Origin: Candidatus Planktophila limnetica
Lineage (GTDB): Bacteria; Actinomycetota; Actinomycetes; Nanopelagicales; Nanopelagicaceae
Assembly (NCBI GenBank): GCA_029979485.1
Contig: JAPOHK010000013.1
Coordinates: 1-12,841 of the forward strand
Length of the DNA stretch: 12,841 nt
Reading direction: 5' to 3'
Of this stretch, positions 1 to 6,888 are shown in pieces. The position numbers and the translations under genes were made by a program. Each line of letters begins with the position of its first letter. The first letter of the stretch is position 1. A model generated the notes under the pieces. It was not told the DNA's origin and made no database searches. It worked only from the letters and a program-made list of their open reading frames with translations.

Positions 1-200
1 GAATAGCGCTGATGTATGCAGGGCTACTAGCCGCAGTTGTAGATGGAATTTTTCTTTCACGCAAAATCAAACGCGAAGTTAAAAATCGTTTCCCTGATGC
101 CCCAACAAAGGGTCTAGGCCTCTATGGATGGCTACGTTCAACGCAAATGCGTCGACTACGTACTCCGCACCCACAAGTAAAACCTGGGGACACTTTTTAG
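1..200 (+). CDS. DUF3043-family membrane protein, C-terminal fragment
   Basis: The reading frame is open at the left edge and ends at TAG (198-200), so only about the last 65 residues are present. The start lies outside the window; the ATG at 12 is internal or accidental. The visible part begins with a short hydrophobic stretch ending in GIFLSRKIKREV, then a basic tail with a TQMRRLR motif and a PQVKPGD end. That tail is what I recall of actinobacterial DUF3043 proteins, which carry two membrane helices followed by a basic cytoplasmic tail and have no assigned function. The identification rests on this tail alone. The gene converges on gcvT with only 15 bases between the stop codons. Confidence 0.65.
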   Translation, partial: IALMYAGLLAAVVDGIFLSRKIKREVKNRFPDAPTKGLGLYGWLRSTQMRRLRTPHPQVKPGDTF

Positions 201-215
201 ATTCTTGTTTTTTTG

Positions 216-1310
216 CTAACGCACGTGTGATGGCACGAAAGGCAATGTAACAACTTCTGCCTGCGATTCGCGGCCGCGAATGTCAATGACAACAGTTGTG
301 CCAAGAGTGACTGAAGAATCCAGAAGTGCTAACGCAATTCCATTTTTTAACGTTGGTGAAAACGTACCTGACGTTACGATTCCCACTTCAATTCCGTCTG
401 AGTCTTTAACAGTCATACCTGCGCGCGGAATTCCGCGATCAAGTGCTTTGAGGCCATGCAAAAATCTCCTTGGGCCATTGCTTCTTTCTCCCCGAAGGAC
501 GTTTTCTCCCGCGAATTTTTCTTTAGACCAACCAACTGCCCATGAAGCGCTGGCTTGAACCGGCGTAATTTCCAGTGAGAGTTCGTGACCGTGAAGTGGA
601 TATCCCATTTCAGTTCGTAATGTATCTCTAGCACCTAAACCGCAGACCAAGCCATCAAAAGCTGCAATAGCAGTTGCAAGGGCCTCCCAAACTTTTACTG
701 CATCATTCCAACGTGGAAGTAATTCAAATCCAAATTCTCCCGTGTAACCGGTGCGGCACAAAATAACTTCACATTGTGCGATATAAACTCGTGAAAAACT
801 CATATACCCAATCGAAGATTCCACTCCTAGAGTTTTCAAAACTTCAGCAGTTGCAGGTCCCTGTAGAGCTAGAACTGCGTATTCATTGTGCAAGTTTTTA
901 ACTTCAATTCCTGGAATTACTTGGGATTGGAGAACTTCAACTACGTAAGATGTGTTTGATGCATTAGGTACAAGAAAAATATCATCAGATGAATTTCTAT
1001 AGGCAATGAGATCATCAATCACGCCGCCCTTGTCATTACAGAGCATCGTGTATTGCGCCATACCATCTGAGATTCGGTTTAAATCGTTGGTGAGAATTGA
1101 ATTAAGAAAATTCAATGCCCCTGGACCCTTCACGCTGGCTTTACCTAAGTGCGAAACATCGAAGAGACCGACTTTTTCCCGAACTGCTGTATGTTCGGCA
1201 AGAACTCCCGAGGTGGGATATTCGATAGGCATTAACCAACCGCCAAAATCTGCCATTTTGGCTTGCAGGTCCAAGTGCTTTTGATGGAGAGGCGAATTTT
1301 TCACAGTCAC
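216..1310 (-). CDS. gcvT: Glycine cleavage system T protein (aminomethyltransferase)
   Basis: Cytoplasmic T protein of the glycine cleavage system: it takes the aminomethyl group from lipoyl-GcvH, releases ammonia and makes 5,10-methylene-tetrahydrofolate. The 364-residue length is normal for the family. Visible signatures are the N-terminal FGGWLMPIEY and FDVSHLG segments, GGVIDDLIAYR with the conserved acidic pair D99/D100, the RTGYTGEFGFEL segment, GARDTLRTEMGYPLHGHEL in the middle, and a C-terminal domain with VTSGTFSPTLK and a final PFVPSHVR. The start is GTG (1308-1310), supported by a GGGAG ribosome site six bases upstream. gcvP and gcvH are not in the window, so the gene stands alone here, divergent from pepA. 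The system also needs Lpd and lipoate, whose genes lie nearby. Confidence 0.96.
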   Translation of the reverse strand: MTVKNSPLHQKHLDLQAKMADFGGWLMPIEYPTSGVLAEHTAVREKVGLFDVSHLGKASVKGPGALNFLNSILTNDLNRISDGMAQYTMLCNDKGGVIDDLIAYRNSSDDIFLVPNASNTSYVVEVLQSQVIPGIEVKNLHNEYAVLALQGPATAEVLKTLGVESSIGYMSFSRVYIAQCEVILCRTGYTGEFGFELLPRWNDAVKVWEALATAIAAFDGLVCGLGARDTLRTEMGYPLHGHELSLEITPVQASASWAVGWSKEKFAGENVLRGERSNGPRRFLHGLKALDRGIPRAGMTVKDSDGIEVGIVTSGTFSPTLKNGIALALLDSSVTLGTTVVIDIRGRESQAEVVTLPFVPSHVR

Positions 1311-1398
1311 AACCTACTCCCGGACCTACAAAAGTTGCTACAACCGATAACCTGAGCGCCTTGTAGATTCCAGTGACATAGAAGGTTTAAGGAGCACA
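1311..1398. promoter_or_regulatory. Divergent gcvT/pepA intergenic region
   Basis: This 88-base gap must hold the 5' signals for both genes. It contains a ribosome site for each: GGGAG (read on the minus strand) before gcvT, and AAGGAG at 1389-1394, four bases before the pepA ATG. A TAGATT hexamer at 1364-1369 could be a pepA -10 element, but no matching -35 box is visible at standard spacing. No strong palindrome or riboswitch-like fold was seen. Confidence 0.4.
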
Positions 1399-2895
1399 AT
1401 GTCCTCGCTAACTCTAACCGACGGCGCCGTAACAGATGGTGTTCTCGTACTTGGACTCTCTTTCAATGCCGATAAGAATTCGGCGCTAAGTATTGAATCT
1501 GGAAACGTCGCAATTGATTCCAAAACTTTGTTGAATCAACTCAAAGAACTTGGCGCCACCGGAAAACATGATGAAGTAATCAAGATTCCAGGTACACGAA
1601 CAAAATTGATCGTATTTACGGGCTTGGGAGCAACTCAAAAACAGTACTCACACGAAACACTCCGTCGTGCAGCCGGTGCCGCCGCTCGCGCTCTGGCGGG
1701 CAGTGCTGAAGCAACATTCGCACTACCCGTGAGCAATATTGAATCCGTGTCTGCAATTGCAGAAGGCGCAGCGTTAGGTGCGTACGCCTTTGACGAATTC
1801 CGGGGCTCAACTAAAGCCGAACGAAAATTGCCGCTTGCGAAAATTGCGATCCACTCTAAATTCAGCAAAAAAATTGAAGCAAAGAATGCGCTAAAGCGCG
1901 CTCAAGTAATTGCTAAATTCACTCATCTGGTTCGAGATTTAATTAATACTCCCCCTTCACATCTCACGCCGGATTCATTTACAAAAAAGATTTCTGCAGT
2001 AGTTAAAGAAGTTGGCGGTGCTTCATCTGCACTTAAAGTGAGCATTCTGAACGAAAAGCAGTTAAAGAGCGGTGGCTATGGTGGAATCATTGGAGTAGGT
2101 CAAGGATCTGCTAATCCACCCCGACTTCTTCACATTAAATACACGCCTAAAAAATCGCTACGCAGTTTTGCATTTGTTGGAAAAGGAATCACTTTCGACA
2201 CCGGTGGTCTTGCCCTAAAACCTGCCGCAGGAATGGAAGCGATGAAATCAGATATGAGTGGGGCTGCAGCTGTCTGCGGTGCGATACTCGCAATCGCATC
2301 TCTCAAGTTGCCAGTAACAATTAACGCGTGGGCCCCGCTAGCTGAAAATATGGTCAGCGAAAATGCAACTCGTCCGAGTGATGTCATCACAATTTATGGC
2401 GGCAAAACAGTTGAGGTTCTCAATCCTGATGCTGAAGGTCGTTTGATTTTGGCTGATGCACTAGTTAAGGCTCAAGAAACAAAATCACTTGATGGTCTTA
2501 TTGACGTTGCAACTCTTACTGGTGCACAAGTTGTTGCACTAGGTACTCGCACAAGTGCGGTAATGACGAATAACGAAGATTTCAGCGCTCGATTTATTGC
2601 CGCTTCGCAAGAAAGTGGCGAGGCATTTTGGCCGATGCCTCTGCCACAAGAGTTACGAGCATCATTAGATTCACCAGTTGCTGATTTGGCAAACATCGGT
2701 GAACGAATGGGCGGAATGTTGGTAGCCGGTTTATTTTTAAAAGATTTCATCAAGCCTGAAGTTCCTTGGCTTCATCTAGATATCGCAGGTCCGGCGTATA
2801 ACGAATCTGCTCCACATGGATATACCCCTGTTGGTGGTACTGGTGTGGCACTGCGCACACTTCTGCGCTTGGTTGAAAATTCCATAATTCGGTAA
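1399..2895 (+). CDS. pepA: Leucyl aminopeptidase (M17 family)
   Basis: Cytosolic two-metal M17 aminopeptidase that removes N-terminal residues from peptides. At 498 residues it has the usual length: a variable N-terminal domain (about 1-165) and a conserved catalytic domain (about 175-495). Aligning by motif to E. coli PepA gives metal ligands K262 and D267 in GKGITFDTGG, D285 in KSDMSGAAAV, D344 and E346 in NPDAEGR, with catalytic K274 and R348 also present; all are intact. The signature reads N-P-D-A-E-G-R, whereas the common form is N-T-D-A-E-G-R. The ATG is chosen because AAGGAG sits four bases upstream. Position between gcvT and lpd follows a common actinobacterial gene order; no functional link to the lipoate enzymes is implied. 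Confidence 0.96.
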   Translation: MSSLTLTDGAVTDGVLVLGLSFNADKNSALSIESGNVAIDSKTLLNQLKELGATGKHDEVIKIPGTRTKLIVFTGLGATQKQYSHETLRRAAGAAARALAGSAEATFALPVSNIESVSAIAEGAALGAYAFDEFRGSTKAERKLPLAKIAIHSKFSKKIEAKNALKRAQVIAKFTHLVRDLINTPPSHLTPDSFTKKISAVVKEVGGASSALKVSILNEKQLKSGGYGGIIGVGQGSANPPRLLHIKYTPKKSLRSFAFVGKGITFDTGGLALKPAAGMEAMKSDMSGAAAVCGAILAIASLKLPVTINAWAPLAENMVSENATRPSDVITIYGGKTVEVLNPDAEGRLILADALVKAQETKSLDGLIDVATLTGAQVVALGTRTSAVMTNNEDFSARFIAASQESGEAFWPMPLPQELRASLDSPVADLANIGERMGGMLVAGLFLKDFIKPEVPWLHLDIAGPAYNESAPHGYTPVGGTGVALRTLLRLVENSIIR

Positions 2896-2940
2896 CTAGC
2901 CCGAAGGCTGGCAAGATAGGACCAGGGCGTTAATAGCCCT
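2896..2940 (+). other. Two inverted repeats in the pepA-lpd gap
   Basis: Directly after the pepA stop, CTAGCC (2896-2901) and GGCTGG (2906-2911) form a six-pair stem including one G-T wobble, with a CGAA loop. A second stem pairs AGGGC (2924-2928) with GCCCT (2936-2940) around a seven-base loop. Neither is followed by a T-run, so an intrinsic terminator is not demonstrated. They could attenuate readthrough from pepA, stabilise the pepA 3' end, or be chance structures. The rest of the 82-base gap holds the lpd ribosome site GGGAGG at 2963-2968. Confidence 0.35.
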
Positions 2941-2977
2941 AGATGGTGCGCATTACGACTGTGGGAGGTTTACGAGA

Positions 2978-4000
2978 GTGGCTCAATTCGATCTAGTAAT
3001 TCTCGGCGGTGGAAGTGGCGGATATGCGTGCGCACTTCGAAGCGCGCAACTAGGTCTTTCTGTAGCACTGATCGAAGCAGACAAACTCGGCGGCACATGT
3101 CTTCATCGTGGATGTATTCCAACAAAGGCATTATTGCACTCGGGAGAAATCGCAGATGGTGCGCGCGATGCCAGTCATTTTGGCGTGAATGCGCAATTCC
3201 TATCAATGGATATGCCTGCAGTTAATTCCTATAAAGATGGCGTAATCGCGCGTTTACATAAAGGTTTGCAAGGCCTTGTTAAGTCTCGAAACATTACTTT
3301 TATTGAAGGACACGGAAAACTAATATCGAAGGACACTGTTGAAGTTAATGGCGAGAAATACACCGGTAAGAATGTCGTTCTCGCAACAGGTTCGTACGCA
3401 AAAACTCTGCCAGGTCTTGAAATTGATGGAAAGAAAATCATTACTTCTGATCACGCAACAAAGTTGGAATACGTGCCTAAGAGCGTCATAGTTTTAGGTG
3501 GCGGAGTGATTGGCTGCGAGTTTGCATCCGTTTGGAAATCTTTCGGTGCAGAAGTAACAATTATTGAAGGACTTTCTCACCTAGTTGCACTCGAAGATGA
3601 GTCATCTAGCAAGCAGCTAGAACGTGCTTTTAGAAAACGTGGAATCAATTTCGAACTAGGTGTGCGTTTCCAATCGGCGTCAATCAATGGAGATTCAGTG
3701 ACGGTGACGCTAGAAGATGGAAAAACTTTTAGTGCAGATGTTCTTTTGGTAAGCGTTGGTCGTGGGCCAGTCTCTGCAAATCTGGGATATGAAGAACAAG
3801 GAATTTCCATGGATCGCGGCTACGTTCTAGTGGACGATAAGTGCCGTACAAATGTTCCTGGTATTTGGGCAGTTGGTGACTTAATTCCTACTCTTCAATT
3901 GGCGCACGTTGGTTTTGGTGAAGGCATCCTGGTTGCAGAAGAGATCGCCGGTCTAAATCCGCGCCCAATCAATTACGACGTTTCACCCTTCGTAACGTAA
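2978..4000 (+). CDS. lpdA: Dihydrolipoyl dehydrogenase (E3), truncated by in-frame TAA
   Basis: FAD enzyme that reoxidises dihydrolipoyl groups of the 2-oxoacid dehydrogenase and glycine cleavage complexes using NAD+. The start is GTG with GGGAGG nine bases upstream. Present are the FAD-binding GGGSGG (10-15), the redox disulfide C41/C46 in GGTCLHRGCIPTK, the NAD-binding GGGVIG (174-179) and the second FAD contact GD (300-301). The frame then stops at TAA (3998-4000), codon 341. Homology continues in the same frame to 4345, giving a 455-residue enzyme if codon 341 were sense; many homologues have VxY(S/T)xPE here, so Tyr is the likely lost residue. The 340-residue product lacks the dimerisation domain and should be inactive. 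It leads the operon with the E2 gene. Identity is certain; whether the stop is real is not. Confidence 0.9.
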   Translation: MAQFDLVILGGGSGGYACALRSAQLGLSVALIEADKLGGTCLHRGCIPTKALLHSGEIADGARDASHFGVNAQFLSMDMPAVNSYKDGVIARLHKGLQGLVKSRNITFIEGHGKLISKDTVEVNGEKYTGKNVVLATGSYAKTLPGLEIDGKKIITSDHATKLEYVPKSVIVLGGGVIGCEFASVWKSFGAEVTIIEGLSHLVALEDESSSKQLERAFRKRGINFELGVRFQSASINGDSVTVTLEDGKTFSADVLLVSVGRGPVSANLGYEEQGISMDRGYVLVDDKCRTNVPGIWAVGDLIPTLQLAHVGFGEGILVAEEIAGLNPRPINYDVSPFVT

Positions 4001-4345
4001 TCCGAACCAGACGTTGCATCCGTTGGACTAACAACTGCAGTTGCGAAAGAGCGCGGCTTTGATGTTGTTGAGTTAAATTATGACCTTGCTGGAAATGGAA
4101 AGGCTCAAATCCTTCGCACTGCAGGTTCGGTAAAACTAGTAGCTCAAAAAAATGGTCCCGTTTTAGGAATTCATATGGTTGGTTCTCGTGTAGGTGAATT
4201 ACTTGCTGAAGCTCAATTAATATTTAATTGGGAAGCAAGCACCGACGATGTTGCTCCACTAATTCATGCACACCCAACACTTTCTGAAGCCATGGGAGAA
4301 GCACACATGGCACTTGCTGGTAAACCGCTTCATGCTCACGGATAA
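4001..4345 (+). pseudogene. lpdA: Detached C-terminal dimerisation domain of dihydrolipoyl dehydrogenase
   Basis: These 114 codons plus stop (TAA 4343-4345) continue lpd in the same frame directly after the premature TAA. They encode the Pyr_redox_dim domain, beginning SEPDVASVGL and including the HAHPTLSE segment whose His and Glu (H432 and E437 in full-length numbering) form the catalytic dyad contributed to the partner subunit. No second stop, frameshift or codon decay is visible, so the lesion is recent or artefactual. I see no ribosome site with a start codon that would make this piece a separate protein. The end lies 15 bases before sucB. Confidence 0.85.
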
Positions 4346-4360
4346 TCTAGGGAGACACAA

Positions 4361-6001
4361 ATGACATTTAGATTAACGATGCCAGCACTCGGTGAGAGCG
4401 TGACAGAAGGAACTGTTACACGTTGGTTAAAGTCTGAAGGCGATCACATCGCAGTCGATGAACCACTTCTTGAAGTTTCGACAGATAAAGTTGACACAGA
4501 AATTCCTTCTCCTGTTGCAGGAATACTCCAAAAAATAGTTGTTGCAGTGGATCAAACTGTTGCAGTTGGAGCAGATCTTGCAATTATCGAAGATGGAGCA
4601 GCAGCGCCTGCTACGCCAGCGGCAACTCCTGCACCAGTTGCAGCAGCGCCAGTGGCTCCTGTAGTGCAGGTTGTGCCAGCTGCATCAAATTCTTCGGGAA
4701 CAGTAATCACCATGCCGGCACTTGGCGAAAGTGTGAGTGAAGGAACCGTCACTCGTTGGTTAAAAAATATTGGCGACTCTGTTGCAATGGATGAAGCACT
4801 CCTTGAAGTTTCGACAGACAAAGTTGATACAGAGATACCTTCACCAGTTGCAGGAACTCTTCTTGCAATCGATGTTCCGGTTGATTCAACAGTTCCAGTT
4901 GGTGCACGTCTAGCGTTAATTGGTTCATCAAGTGGCGCCGTCGCCGCCGCTCCTGTTGTTGCGCCAGCTGCACCGATAATTCCAGCGCCCGTTGCTCCTG
5001 TTGTTTCAACACCTGTTGTCTCTGCTCCCCCAGTCGATGCGCCAGTTGCGCCCGTTACGCCAGCCGCGGCTACACAAAGTGATGCATACGTAACACCTAT
5101 AGTTAGAAAATTAGCTGCAGAACTTGGCGTAAATCTTGCGACAATTCAAGGTAGTGGCGTTGGCGGACGAATTAGAAAAGAAGATGTTCAAGCAGCTGCA
5201 AAACCTGTTGTAACTCACAGTGCTCCTGCTGCGCAGAGCCCTTCTCCAACAAATGCAAAGTCTTCGCCAGTAACAGCATCTCCGCTTCGCGGAACAACAG
5301 TGACCATGTCACGTTTGCGTAAAGTTATAGCTGCGCGCATGGTTGAATCCCTCCAAGTAAGTGCGCAACTAACGACTGTCATTGAAGTCGATGTGACAAA
5401 GATTTCTCGTTTACGTGATCGCGCTAAAGCAACATTCGAAGCACGTGAAGGCGTAAAACTCTCCTTCCTTCCATTCTTTGCTGTTGCAGTATGTGAAGCC
5501 CTCAAGGTGCATCCAGTTCTTAATTCATCAGTCGAAGGTGATCAAATTACTTATCACGGCGCTGAGCATCTCGGTATTGCCGTTGATACAGAACGTGGTT
5601 TGCTTGTTCCAGTTATTCATAACGCTGGAGATCTCAATATGGGCGGTATCGCACGCAAGATTTCTGATCTAGCTGCTCGCACCCGCGATAACAAAGTTTC
5701 ACCAGATGAACTAGGCGGAGGAACATTTACCATTACGAACACCGGAAGCCGCGGTGCTTTATTTGATACTCCAATCATAAATCAACCACAGGTTGCGATT
5801 CTTGGTTTAGGTGCAGTTGTAAAGCGACCAATGGTCGTTCGTGGTGAAGATGGCGGAGAAACTATTGCCATTCGTTCCATGGTTTATCTAGGTCTTTCTT
5901 ATGATCACCGAGTTGTGGATGGCGCAGATGCTGCGCGATTCTTGGTAACACTCAAGGAGCGTTTAGAACACGGTGGTTTTGAATCGGATCTTGGTCTCTA
6001 A
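4361..6001 (+). CDS. sucB: Dihydrolipoamide acyltransferase E2 (SucB/DlaT type)
   Basis: Core E2 of a 2-oxoacid dehydrogenase complex. Domain order in 546 residues: lipoyl domain 1 (about 2-77, lipoyl-lysine K43 in STDKVD), Ala/Pro/Val-rich linker, lipoyl domain 2 (about 114-188, K154 in the same motif), long flexible linker (about 190-240), peripheral-subunit-binding domain (241-279, YVTPIVRKLAAELGV...GRIRKEDV), second linker, and the catalytic acyltransferase domain (about 312-540) ending in DHRVVDG with H516 and D520. An AGGGAG site precedes the ATG by six bases. Automated annotation calls this actinobacterial form succinyltransferase, but the Mycobacterium tuberculosis counterpart (Rv2215, DlaT) works in pyruvate dehydrogenase, while 2-oxoglutarate oxidation uses a fused E1/E2 protein, so a pyruvate or shared role is likely. 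Its stop overlaps the next ATG by one base (TAATG). Confidence 0.95.
   Translation: MTFRLTMPALGESVTEGTVTRWLKSEGDHIAVDEPLLEVSTDKVDTEIPSPVAGILQKIVVAVDQTVAVGADLAIIEDGAAAPATPAATPAPVAAAPVAPVVQVVPAASNSSGTVITMPALGESVSEGTVTRWLKNIGDSVAMDEALLEVSTDKVDTEIPSPVAGTLLAIDVPVDSTVPVGARLALIGSSSGAVAAAPVVAPAAPIIPAPVAPVVSTPVVSAPPVDAPVAPVTPAAATQSDAYVTPIVRKLAAELGVNLATIQGSGVGGRIRKEDVQAAAKPVVTHSAPAAQSPSPTNAKSSPVTASPLRGTTVTMSRLRKVIAARMVESLQVSAQLTTVIEVDVTKISRLRDRAKATFEAREGVKLSFLPFFAVAVCEALKVHPVLNSSVEGDQITYHGAEHLGIAVDTERGLLVPVIHNAGDLNMGGIARKISDLAARTRDNKVSPDELGGGTFTITNTGSRGALFDTPIINQPQVAILGLGAVVKRPMVVRGEDGGETIAIRSMVYLGLSYDHRVVDGADAARFLVTLKERLEHGGFESDLGL
4379..4855 (+). repeat. Tandem lipoyl-domain duplication inside sucB
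   Basis: Two direct copies of a 48-codon block lie at 4379-4522 and 4712-4855, encoding residues 7-54 and 118-165. They match at 41 of 48 residues, including all residues around the lipoylated lysine. The DNA is less similar because many third positions differ, although a 17-base run (CTTGAAGTTTCGACAGA) is identical in both. Two or three lipoyl domains are normal for this E2 type. Confidence 0.9.
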
Positions 6002-6888
6002 TGCCACCAATGCAACGAGTTGCGATTACTGGCTCCACAGGCCTTATTGGAAACGCACTAGTTGGACACCTTAAATCTGAGGGTTACACAGTACAAAGAT
6101 TAGTTCGCAGACCTAGTCGTTCTGCAGAAGAAATTACTTGGGATCCACAAGCAGGAACAGTAGATCTTGAAGCTTTGGCTGGAGTAGATGCCATTATTCA
6201 CTTAGCTGGAGCTGGTGTTGGAGATAAACGCTGGACAAAAAAGTACAAAGGCGAAATTCTCAATTCTCGTCTTCTTGGCACAACAACAATTGCAAATGCT
6301 GTTAACACCGTTAAACCCTCTGTATTTGTTAGTGCGAGTGCAATTGGTTGGTACGGCGAAACTGGTAACCGAGCAGTTACCGAATCGGATCGAGCGGGAG
6401 AAGACTTTCTAGCCGCTGTCTGTCGCGAATGGGAAGCTGCCGCTGATTTAGTTCAAGGTGTCAGAACTGTGAAACTGCGTACAGGTTTGGTTCTAGATCC
6501 AACTGGTGGTGCACTTGGTCGAATGCTTCCATTGTTTCGTTTCGGTTTAGGCGGAAAATTAGGAAGCGGAAAGCAATGGTGGTCGTGGATTACACTTCAT
6601 GATCAAATTCGCGCAATTGTTTTTGCTTTAGAAAGCAAAATTGAAGGCCCAATTAATTTAACTTCACCAAATCCGGTTACAAATCAGGAATTTACAGCAG
6701 GATTAGCTAGAGCACTTCACCGTCCAGCTCTTTTTCCAGCACCAGCAATCGCTCTAAAAATCGTCTTAGGTGGCTTCTCAAATGAGATTCTGGGTTCTAA
6801 AAAAGTTATGCCACAAGCTCTTTTAGATGCAGGTTTTGTCTTTGAGTATCCACATATTGCTCCAGCACTTGCAGCGTTAGTCGACTAA
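6001..6888 (+). CDS. TIGR01777 family epimerase-like SDR (YfcH/SDR39U1 type)
   Basis: Extended short-chain dehydrogenase-like protein of 295 residues with an N-terminal NAD(P)-binding fold (TGSTGLIG, residues 10-17), a middle ASAIGWYG segment at the usual catalytic region, and a C-terminal DUF1731 part (about 248-292; KVMPQALLDAGF). The substrate of this family is not established. Its position directly after the E2 gene matches Rv2215-Rv2216 in Mycobacterium tuberculosis, which argues for a conserved but undefined association. The ATG at 6001 overlaps the sucB stop; a second ATG at 6010 is possible because neither has a good ribosome site, so translation probably depends on coupling to sucB. 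The stop lies inside the palindrome shared with the converging gene. Confidence 0.9.
   Translation: MPPMQRVAITGSTGLIGNALVGHLKSEGYTVQRLVRRPSRSAEEITWDPQAGTVDLEALAGVDAIIHLAGAGVGDKRWTKKYKGEILNSRLLGTTTIANAVNTVKPSVFVSASAIGWYGETGNRAVTESDRAGEDFLAAVCREWEAAADLVQGVRTVKLRTGLVLDPTGGALGRMLPLFRFGLGGKLGSGKQWWSWITLHDQIRAIVFALESKIEGPINLTSPNPVTNQEFTAGLARALHRPALFPAPAIALKIVLGGFSNEILGSKKVMPQALLDAGFVFEYPHIAPALAALVD
6877..6888. repeat. 12-base perfect palindrome carrying two convergent stop codons
   Basis: TTAGTCGACTAA is its own reverse complement. Read on the plus strand it ends the SDR gene with L-V-D-stop; read on the minus strand it ends the FAD protein with L-V-D-stop in the matching frame. The two genes therefore overlap by 12 bases and end in the same three residues. 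A four-pair stem without a T-run is a poor terminator. Confidence 0.95.

Noticed and set aside
205..214. T-rich run as an intrinsic terminator for the DUF3043 gene
   Set aside because: Only a four-pair AAGT/ACTT match with a 13-base loop lies upstream; the stem is too weak to support a call.
1311..1398. Glycine riboswitch upstream of gcvT
   Set aside because: The divergent gap is only 88 bases, shared with pepA signals, and I could not find the conserved aptamer segments.
3998..4345. Stop-codon recoding or readthrough to make full-length Lpd
   Set aside because: Selenocysteine uses TGA, not TAA, and TAA followed by T is a strong termination context. No known recoding signal was recognised downstream.
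4001..4345. Split-gene model in which the Lpd C-terminal domain is translated separately
   Set aside because: No start codon with a ribosome site was found at the beginning of this segment.
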